Source of the DNA: Xiphias gladius
Taxonomy: Eukaryota; Chordata; Actinopteri; Istiophoriformes; Xiphiidae
Direction of reading: 5' to 3'
DNA: 64,000 nt
Assembly (NCBI RefSeq): GCF_016859285.1
Contig: NC_053407.1
Span: 25,291,857-25,355,856, forward strand
Translations under genes and position numbers: made by a program
Shown: in pieces, positions 55,601 to 64,000 of the stretch
Layout: the number at the start of each line of letters is the position of its first letter
Numbering within the stretch: the stretch's first letter is position 1
Notes under the pieces: generated by a model
Told to the model about the DNA's origin: nothing
Databases searched by the model: none
Seen by the model: only the letters and a program-made list of their open reading frames with translations

Positions 55601-57527
55601 GATGTAAATACTGGGGAAAAAAAAAAAATGATTTACCTTCCTGGTTGTGATTTTTCCCAGCTGGATTTTGAATGACTTAAGCTTGTTTCAGTCACTAACA
55701 AACATCAGTAAACTGAACACCAACAGCTTGTTGATGTACATGCAGCATGTGTATGTTTGTTCTTTTCTGTGTATGTTTACCATTGAGCTCACAGCCCACC
55801 AGCTCCATGCGCAGGGTGCAGGCCTTGCGACACACTAAAGGGACAATGCGGATGTACTGGGCAATGATTGGGGGGTCAAACAAGTTGGTCTTGGTGCCGT
55901 CATTGTCCACATTTCCCACAAATACCTACAAAACACAGAGGGGTTTGCAAACATAATCAGGTGTACTGTTATTAATTTTTTTATTTTACAACTGATAATT
56001 GATATAATTAGTAACAGTATTTCATTTAATTTATGATGTACTCCAAGCACATAGCGATTACTGTAAACTATAGGATGAACAAAGGCACTCCTTGAAGGAC
56101 TAAGTTTATTCTAAACATCAAACACATTTTAAAAAAAATATTTTCCTTAAAAGTGTGTTTCCTCTAAAAATAAAAATAAAATAGTTTGTTTCACTGTTTC
56201 ACAAGTGGTGTAGTTAGTCACATTACACCAAAAGACATTAAGCAGTCTTAGAGTCAGTTTACAATAGAATGTAACCAGATACTGCAGTTTGTTCTTTAGA
56301 AGAGTCATTGCTCCCTCTAGTGGTTCATTTCCATCTTTATGAAATATGGCATTGTGTTTTGTTTGTACACATTAATGTGTTTTGACTGCCACATATTTCA
56401 AAAGGGGACTAAAACACTCTATAAGTATTAGTGTAGTGCATTCTGTTGTGCTGCAGTGTGCTGATGTGTCTCCTCACATTGTCCTTTCTCTGTCCTTCCG
56501 TTCTGTACATCGTGTATGTCTTGCCGTCCAGGCTGGAGGCCACCTTGAAGGCCTTAATGAACTCGGCTGTTCCCATGCGACTGGCACCTTGAGTGACAAT
56601 ACCTGTGAAACGCATTTTCCTCTGCATGTTGATCTGGATGTGGAAATAGAGCATACATGAGTTACTTAAGTTTATTTTTAAATGGAAAAGTTCAACTGAA
56701 ATGTCAAATGTTATAAGATCAATGCAGGTATTGTCAGGACAATAAACAGTTTTCAGAATATCAAAAACATAAAAGTTAAATGGAGTAGTCTGAACAAAAG
56801 GCTCCACATTGTGTGAATCTTCATTAATAAAAAGGGTGTCTAATTAATCAATAAGTGAACTCCTGTTTGTTTGAAATGTATCTGTTCCAAATCTTAAATT
56901 GTGCAATAAATAAAAGTATCTCTAGCCCGATATAACTGGCAACAAACATTTCTACAAAAACCAATTACTAAAGACCTCAAGGCTGCTGAACATCCCCATC
57001 TACGTACTGTATATATTCAGCCTTAATGTCTATTATCAATCTTAATTACTTTTGTACTTATCTACTATAGCACTGGCCTCACCTCTATCCATGGGTTCCT
57101 GTCATGTGCAGCAGCACTCCAGGCGTTAACCAGTCCCTTGTTGTGGAGGCGGGAGAGCTCAGGTCCCCAGCGCTGCAGGCCCAGCAGGCTATAGCGGACC
57201 GATGAGGCTGAGATCTGGCTTTCAGCAATGCCCCCTCCTTCCATACCAAGCAGAGAAATGCAGCCTGTGGAGGAGAGGTGGAGGGCAGATTCAGACGTCA
57301 GCATGAGATTTCCCACTGTGGCCCTTATACAAATTTGGCATATATGTATATAAAGATGAATTGATTGCATTATTATTTTGTCTGGCCCTAATGTGAGAGC
57401 ATGTTACACTTACGCAGTTGGCAATGTTTGCCCACATAAGGGGAAGGGCAGTGGCATTTGAAATCTCCTTCCAGGTCCCTGCAGATGCCGCCATTCTCAC
57501 ATGGCTGGCCGGCACAGTCGTTCACGT
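52539..57527 (-). CDS. mfge8: Milk fat globule-EGF factor 8 (lactadherin), 5' partial, 366 aa visible
   Basis: Secreted bridging protein: the discoidin (F5/8 type C) domains bind phosphatidylserine membranes and the EGF region may bind integrins. Minus-strand exons: 57527-57414, 57264-57083, 56633-56478, 55925-55781, 54220-54018, 53925-53770 and 52682-52539, 1100 nt, TAG at 52539-52541. They encode one EGF (about 38 aa) and discoidin domains C1 (about 160 aa) and C2 (about 165 aa). Exon lengths and phases of C1 (182/156/145) and C2 (203/156/144) mirror each other. EDIL3 is the close paralogue; the C2 features [20 protein letters not shown] and [10 protein letters not shown] and the acan/hapln3 neighbours favour MFGE8. 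The EGF exon begins in phase 1, so the signal peptide and any earlier EGF are upstream, probably beyond 64 kb. Confidence 0.92.
52683..53769 (-). other. mfge8: mfge8 intron in C2
   Basis: 1.1 kb, AT-rich; no exon or named repeat seen. Confidence 0.75.
53770..53925 (-). CDS. mfge8: mfge8 exon: middle of C2 discoidin domain
   Basis: 156 nt, phase 0 at both ends. [38 protein letters not shown]. Same length as the C1 counterpart at 56478-56633. Confidence 0.95.
54018..54220 (-). CDS. mfge8: mfge8 exon: start of C2 discoidin domain
   Basis: 203 nt from acceptor ctccgcag; an in-frame second acceptor cacttcag lies 18 nt further in, giving an exon 54202-54018. The long form encodes [14 protein letters not shown] across the junction, the short form NGCSEPMG, which is the usual family spacing. 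The exon continues [26 protein letters not shown] and EWLQ. The upstream acceptor has the better pyrimidine tract; the downstream one matches the family. Both may be used. Confidence 0.85.
54221..55780 (-). other. mfge8: mfge8 intron between C1 and C2
   Basis: 1.56 kb; no exon or named element seen. Confidence 0.75.
55781..55925 (-). CDS. mfge8: mfge8 exon: end of C1 discoidin domain
   Basis: 145 nt. [46 protein letters not shown]. Ends in phase 1, donor aatg|gtaaac. Confidence 0.95.
55926..56477 (-). other. mfge8: mfge8 intron in C1
   Basis: 552 bp of AT-rich sequence without recognised features. Confidence 0.75.
56478..56633 (-). CDS. mfge8: mfge8 exon: middle of C1 discoidin domain
   Basis: 156 nt. 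[39 protein letters not shown]. Acceptor catccag, donor caat|gtgagg. Confidence 0.95.
56634..57082 (-). other. mfge8: mfge8 intron in C1 (first)
   Basis: 449 bp, AT-rich, nothing recognised. Confidence 0.75.
57083..57264 (-). CDS. mfge8: mfge8 exon: start of C1 discoidin domain
   Basis: 182 nt after acceptor ccacag. [54 protein letters not shown]. The first arginine is split across the junction with the EGF exon. Confidence 0.95.
57414..57527 (-). CDS. mfge8: mfge8 exon: EGF-like module
   Basis: 114 nt. [17 protein letters not shown], then GDFKCHC and YVGKHCQL: six cysteines in EGF spacing. No Arg-Gly-Asp is present; the hairpin reads DLEGDFK. The codon at the upstream junction needs one base from an unseen exon (G would give Asp). 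Confidence 0.92.
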
Positions 57528-60500
57528 CTACAGAGATATAAACCAAATCACCACTTACTGTAGTAAAACAAAAACAGTTTACTGTGCCAGTTTAATGAGC
57601 CAGTCGACTTTAAATCAGCCAGTCTGGAAGTAGCTCACAATTAGAAGTGTGAGTGAAGATCACATGTCATGCTTGAGAATTAAGTTTTGATATTTCTTAA
57701 ACCTTTTCACACTGAGGTTAGTTGAAGCCATGCCAACAGGACTGGAGCTGTAGTAGAGGAGACCAGAGACAAGAGCTTGTTTCTTATCGTAAGACAGTAA
57801 ATGTAGCCTTAATCAAGATATCTGGTATCAAAGAACAAGCTGTACCAGGAGATCATGTGGTCAGGATGTGAAGTATAAATATTGAAGGATCCCAGGAGTA
57901 AATGTGCCTATCTGGGTGCGTGTGACGTTTGAGTCAAGTGTCATTAAGGACCCTTTACACCAGTCACCAACAGTTACCAGTTTTAATGCTGTGGCTGATT
58001 GGTCTAAGTGCAATGCCTGTTTAATTTCCTTGTAATTTGTTGTATTTCCTCTTGATGGCGCCCTCAACAACACTAGCTGTCCAGCTCTGAGTCTGGAATA
58101 AACTCAAATTCCTTTTCATCTCACACCCTCAAGAACTGTCAGTGTGACTAAACAAACTTTGTACACAGTCTTTATTGACCACATACACAAAGAACAAGAT
58201 TCACATTTATCTTGTTGTACAGATGACCGCACACCATAAGGGTAATTTCAGTCAATCTCTGGATGTTAGGAGTTGTTATTATGGAGGAAAATACATGCGA
58301 ACAACCCCAGCACACTGATGTGATGTTTCTAACCAACAAACACACACGGCAGTATCTCCCCACCCACATGCTCTCTCCATAAATAGCTGCGTGTCCAAAC
58401 ATTTATTTTCAAACAGACACAGGAGGAAGTATACTGTAATTCTGAAATGTGCATCCATAAAAACTGGGTAATGAGATCCACAGTTGTGACACTTCTGGCT
58501 CTAGAAGCTCACACTAAATCACATAGAACAGACTATCTCTGGGAGCAGAAAGTGGATATTTAAAACACCAATCTTTCTACACTTTGTAAATAAGCTCTTT
58601 GATAAATTTACTGTTGTGGCACAGTCTGATAGCAGCTAACTCTGTCTGTATCCTTATACGCTGATACAGTATATTCAAAATATTAGGGTATCTTCAGATT
58701 GAATGTATAAAAAGCTTCTTTAGTGCTACATCCACTTAAATCAAACTTTTTAAGTATTTGAAATTTTATAACCGAATCAGAAAACAGGGAGTAAAATACA
58801 AGGCTGTAACAAACTATAATAAAGAATGAATATATGGTATCAATTTGGATAGGCAAACTGGTATGAAAACATGTGTTTAGGGAACAAATATAGTCAAGGC
58901 AGATGACAAATTGCATTATCAACAAGAAAAGGATAAACGTTACTCTTGTATGCATAATGTCTTAGAGTTAAATTAAAAAAAGAAAGTGGATAAAAAGATT
59001 CATCATTCATATGGAAAAGAACTCTGGTATGTATTAACTGAATTAGTTTATAAAGCATTCCTAAATTTGGACTTTAAGGTGAGTTAAGAGGCTGACTGGG
59101 TAAAATGTTATCATGTTCCATAAACTATGTCACAAAAGCCAACCATGTGTTTTCACCTTGTAGCATACAGATCAGCATCTGAGAGGTGTCACACAATATC
59201 ACACCAACAAGCCACAGACCTACTGTATATCAGTAATTGATGACAGACTAATGGAAACTCGGGTCAAGTCCTGACGTGCGTCAGCTGTCTGCCCTCTGTC
59301 CAGTAAGAGGATTGGCCACCAGAAAGACCTTACAGCCTCATGCTCTAATCTATTTATCTAACAAATAGTTGCACAGCATCCCTGAGACAGGTAGAGGAAC
59401 AGGTGGGTGTACTAACACTGCAAGGGTTTGTAGGTTTGTTTAACACTTGGGCTCTGCATACTGTAATGCATACACTCATTGTGCTCTGATTAACTTAACC
59501 ATGATAGATGTATAGAGATGCTTCAGAATAAAGACCTTGTAAGTCTAAAGTCTCAGCCAAGAAAAACAATAGTGACATGTAATGAGCAGTTACATATCTA
59601 GCAGTACCCTCTATCAGCACACTGTTCGCATATACATACAGATTTGGGGGTAGAGCATGTCTATGGCCTGTGTCCAACAAGTTCTATAGCTTATAAAAGA
59701 AACAGCACACTGCCACAATATTTAGAGTGTCAATATTTGTCTCAGCATGAAGCGAAAGCCAATACAAATCTCATGCAGCTTATTCGAAACCAGAACCCTG
59801 ATCAATGTAAAGCCAAGGTCAGTTGGCAGTGCATGTCATGATCAGCAAAGCTATCCATGTCCATGATGTGTGCTGCAGCCAGCAGGATTTGGGCCTAAAT
59901 AAAAAGGTGCAAGTCTGTGTCTGATGGCCCAAACCTGCTTTTGTAGATGGTGACGTTCAATGTGTTATGTTCTCCAAACCTCACAGCGTGAGGCCCTAGC
60001 TCACAAGGTACTCAAACTGAGTTTTGAAAGTAAACCATCTGTTATTTTTATGGATCGACAACAAACACCTACCTACGAAACCAAAGAGCAGAAACTGTGT
60101 GAGCAATGAAAATAAGAAAAATTACTTAAGAAACTTTTGTCCCCATAAAAGTATGGCCCAGTACTGTATTGAAGTACTACATTTATGGAATAATCATCAT
60201 ACAGCAACTGGGGTGGGGTGGGATGGGGTGCTCTAAAGGCACTATGGTCTCCAGACAAAACCACAATGGCACTATTAAATTAAAAAAAAGACTAAAAGGT
60301 TTCCTGATGTGTAATTTTCTGTGCACTGTGGACTGGACTAGCCGAAGTACACCAAGGAGGGACACAGGAGTAACCAGAATAGCTTTAAATCAGATCCCTG
60401 CCAGGGTGTCACTCTCTGCTGAAGGGATGCAGAGCTCTGAGATGAAACTTTACAGCGCATATTATATAAAGCTGCGTTTCGAGGCGCTCACTTTGAATAG

Positions 60501-63500
60501 ATCAAGGCATGGTAACATCAGATCCTGTGCAATAGTATACGACAGCTGTACCTCTTAGAAGTGCAATGTCTGCAGCATTTTAAAAGCATTTCAAATTAAT
60601 GCATTTCTGCATTTGCGTTTGAACTTCACTGTTTAAATGTTAGATAAACTTTCCTTAACTCAATGTATATTTGTGTAGTTTACTTGTATATTAGATTAAA
60701 CTTTTATAATAACCTCTCTTTCTTTATTGAAAATATACAGTGCGACCATGAAGAAGATCTTAGTCAGAGACATAATGTCATCAACCTGACAAAGTCATGA
60801 CTTCATGTCCTTGTGGCTTGAATGAATAAAAGGGAGTCATGGAAGTTAAGAACAATGGATTTCCCTTTGCTGAACACCAATTTATGGTTACATAAATGTG
60901 GTTACTGTAGTTTCTGAGGGATCTCAAGCAAAGCACTCAACCTCCAACTGCATAGTGTGGTCAGAAGAAAAGTAATTACAGATGTGAATGTCCAGTACTT
61001 AACTTTATGAGTGAATACCAGAATGCTGATGAAAAAGAACATACTTGCGCTACTATTTATTTTGAACCAAATAAGTTTTCATAATTTTCTTGTAGAGCAG
61101 AGCTGAAAAATTCAGAGCTCAGCTTTCACCAAGTCTGAATAAAAGCCCTTAAAACTTTGCTTCCTACAAGGAGATTTCTCCTACTTTAAAGGAACCTAAT
61201 GGCAAATCTCAAATAATTACCAGTTAATCATCACATATCATTTCAGTTCACACCAAAAAACTGTCTATGACTGTTTAACTGTTCCATCTTATCAGCTGTA
61301 CTGGTATTAGTTTTATAAAAGCACCATCTGTGGTTAATTGTGATTACAGCCCTTATTAGTCTGTTGATGTTCACCTGTGAAGGTTCAGCCTCTCCAGTCA
61401 AAACAACTAACAGCTGCTACTGTTACTTAAGATAATGTTGTGATTCCAGGTAAGCAGATCTAATAGGCTAATCTAGTTTGTTTAATACAGACAATAAGTA
61501 AACCAGGAAATGCATGCCAGGCTTAGTCAGATCCGTGACAAACATGTATATATACACACACTCCCTGTACTCCATAGGGGGGCATGGAGCTCAGTCTACC
61601 CACACTACCACATCCTGGGAGGAGCTGAAAACTCAACAGAGAGCAGCACACACATGCACACACCCTTTGCCGACTTCCAAGAAGCAAATAACGGCCTTAA
61701 TCGGTTATGAAAATCTGGGATTTAGAGAATGCAATCAAGAAAAAGACTCCTCCTTCGCTCGCTGTTTCCGTCCATCTGCCAAAAGTGAACAGCTATTGAC
61801 ATTTCTCTCTCTCACACACACACTCTCTCTCTTCTCTGCAACCCATAAAGGCTTTTAGGCCAATTTGAAAGGACAGTCAGAAGTGCTGCAGTCAGACCTG
61901 AGTAGTGAGTGTGACATTGTCAGGAGGGCAGACTTAATTCACTGTTCCGCCTCCACGTTCACTCTTTCACCCGGCAACAGTGGCAGCGCTGACGTTGCGA
62001 GCATTCAGCGCGGACCGCCACTTTCTGTTGGCTAGATTGGCATGAGGGATTAACCATGTGTGTATGAGTGTGCTAAACAGTCGGTATATGAGATCATGAG
62101 CTGTGTGTGGTTGTTCATGTGGGATGTGTAGCACACACGTGATTAAGCTTTTTCCAGTAGAGATTTTTTTGCTCCCTTGTTCAGTTTCTCAGAGGAATTT
62201 TAGTCCTTTGAGGGGAAAAGATATTTGGCAATGAAATAATACATTTGAACTACATATTGATGAAAAACGTTTTTTTTCTCGTTCTTGTTTTTGACTTCTT
62301 TCCGATAACTGACAGTAAACCTTAAAAGGAGAGGATGGTGCTATTTTCAACTCTCTATTCTATTCCTAGCTATTTCCTAGCTAGTCCATCTTCCACTTGT
62401 TTACTGTTGCATTTTTTGTTTATATTTTTCTACATGTGACTCCAATTTCCCGACACCTACTTGTCAGGCTCTATGTTTGGCTGTTTTCTGATCGAAAACC
62501 AGTTCATCCTCTAATCACAGGCTCCTATGTATCCTCACAATTGACCAGTGAGAAGACTATAGGGACATTCCTCAACTTTTTAATCAAATGCTGCCCAAAA
62601 ATATCTGACAATATGCATTTCCATGTGTGAAGTGAGTGTGATGATGCTAGTTAACAGTTTAACAACACTACGCCTCCCCAGGTTCAGTCACTGGTTTTCT
62701 ACAGCCCATCTTCTTCCGTGTTTCACACAAACCATAGGAGCTGGCTACCATGATCCCAATTCCTTGCCCGCCCACACAACACACACCCACAAACACAAAT
62801 ATTGGGGACCCCTGAACTGTCACAACACAGTCATCAGTAGCTGAATAGAGGGGTTCCTCCCTGATCCAGCAGTCCTCAGAGGGGTTCTCATAACCAACAC
62901 TGTCAAATAAATTCCGCTCATAATTGTCCTTGAGGCATTATCTAATTAGTTTAAATGCCTGCTCTGGAGAAGGCTCTAACACTGGCAGCTAACTTACAGC
63001 ACCTGTCAAAAGGATTTGTATGTATGTATGGATTTTGATGAGCTGTGATTTGGAGTTCTCGGTTATAAAAGAAAAACACAAACCAATAACTTGGACTGAA
63101 TTAGTCAAATAAGAATGTTTGGAGCATAAATATGGGCTTGGAAAATCTAGATAAAAATAGATGACGACGTAAAAACAAATTGAAAAAAAAAAATGGCTCA
63201 GAAGACGTGTATAGTTTCACAAAAGTTTGAGGCATGAGGGAGTTAAACAATAAATCTTTTAGTATGAAAGGACATCTTCCTGTTGGGGTGGGTGAACGGC
63301 TGAAAAGGCAGCGTATCTAACGTTGACCTGACCTCACCGCCACTTGTGCTGCTGGCCTTGACTCAGGAACGAAGACAGATAGCGCTGACCTCAGCAGTTC
63401 CCTTTCAGTGAGCGAGTGTGTATATGCGTGCATGCAGTGTATGTGCATGTTGTGTGTGTATGGCTGATTGTTGAATTCCTCTGCCTCCACATGTAGCCAA

Positions 63501-63548
63501 AGGAACAGAGAGCACCTGGATCCAAGAAGGAAAATGAGACTACTGCGC

Positions 63549-63582
<34 letters not shown>

Positions 63583-64000
63583 ACACACACACACACAAAA
63601 AAACACACACAAAAACACAAAAAAATAAAAACACAAATCATTCTCTCCTTAAGTCCCAGTTTTACAGTTACCTTTTATCGAGCTTAAATCTGCTCCTTGG
63701 ACACCTAGGATAAAAAGGCATACATGATCAAACACAAAATGCACTTAGGCTTTTCCTAAAAATCCAACTTGATTCCTGCTAAATTTGTTCCTTCTGCACA
63801 CATGGCCACTGTTATTCTGCCGCCTTCCCTTACAAACATTAGCCATCTGTCTCTGTCTGCAGGGCTGGAGTGCAGCGTATGTTCCCACTGTTGCTTCCTT
63901 CTCTCGGGCTGACCCTGACTGAACCAACCTGGTCTGAGTGACGTGTGAATGACACTCCCATAAGGACAACAGCTGTCTGTCTGGTGGCCAGCACTCACAG
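57528..64000 (-). other. Large mfge8 intron or 5' region, no exon identified
   Basis: 6.5 kb upstream of the EGF exon. No second EGF module and no convincing signal-peptide exon was found on the minus strand. A CA microsatellite lies at 63550-63597 and a T-rich patch near 62.2 kb. A GC-richer patch at about 61960-62040 is mentioned below. The last bases of the window (63992-64000) read, on the minus strand, ct|gtgagtg, a good donor, so the next upstream exon may start just past the edge. Confidence 0.5.
63550..63597. repeat. (CA)n microsatellite with A-rich tail
   Basis: CA tract of about 24 units with one interruption (near 63581), followed by A-rich CACAAAAA sequence to about 63636. Confidence 0.93.

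Noticed and set aside
58683..58955. Minus-strand frame starting with a hydrophobic, signal-like stretch
   Set aside because: AT-rich sequence readily gives Phe/Ile/Leu runs; no donor in the right phase was seen and no domain follows.
62000..62034. Minus-strand ATG followed by 11 hydrophobic codons and ccgg|gtgaaa, in the right phase for the mfge8 EGF exon
   Set aside because: The donor is weak, the peptide is too short for a signal sequence, and a stop codon lies directly before the ATG; probably coincidence.

Overview
The window is vertebrate genomic DNA, almost certainly from a teleost fish. It has split genes with canonical GT/AG introns. It is dense in CA/GT microsatellites, Tc1-type and hAT-type transposon remnants, a Ty3/gypsy fragment, and several copies of a dispersed repeat I associate with fish genomes. 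The species cannot be fixed from the sequence alone; a percomorph-type fish is a guess.

Three extracellular-matrix genes occupy the window, in the order known for the ACAN-HAPLN3-MFGE8 block of vertebrates. (1) acan (aggrecan) runs on the + strand. Its coding exons lie from 17322 to 29418, and a probable non-coding first exon lies near 8.8 kb. The 18 coding exons join in frame to 1378 codons: signal peptide, Ig-V, two link modules, short interglobular domain, two more link modules, a twice-repeated 37-residue module, a Ser-Gly-rich chondroitin-sulfate domain, EGF, C-type lectin, CCP/sushi and a basic tail. (2) hapln3 (hyaluronan and proteoglycan link protein 3) runs on the - strand, 37013-41198, with four coding exons and 372 codons, convergent to acan. 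A CpG/GC-rich region at 41.8-42.6 kb is its likely promoter. (3) mfge8 (milk fat globule-EGF factor 8, lactadherin) runs on the - strand, 52539-57527. It is partial: the last EGF exon and the six exons of two discoidin (F5/8 type C) domains are present, and the signal-peptide end is not identified and probably lies beyond the right edge.

Layout: 1-8.7 kb is non-coding 5' flank with repeats. 8.8-17.3 kb is acan intron 1, carrying a GC-rich candidate regulatory stretch and a broken gypsy element (12.1-14.8 kb). 17.3-29.4 kb is the acan coding region. 29.4-37.0 kb is 3' flank shared by the two convergent genes, with two Tc1-like elements. 37.0-42.6 kb is hapln3. 42.6-49.5 kb is intergenic repeats including a MITE. 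49.5-57.5 kb is mfge8 with a probable long 3' UTR. 57.5-64 kb is a large mfge8 intron or flank.

Functionally, aggrecan and link protein are partners: the aggrecan G1 domain and HAPLN proteins bind hyaluronan together and lock each other onto it. Mfge8 binds phosphatidylserine membranes and cell surfaces through its discoidin domains. The most interesting points are variations inside known genes rather than a new system: a tandem exon duplication and an SGFP minisatellite in aggrecan, the apparent loss of the classical aggrecanase site, a tandem alternative acceptor in mfge8 that would insert a glycosylation sequon, and an RGD-less EGF in mfge8. I found no evidence for a wholly undescribed system.
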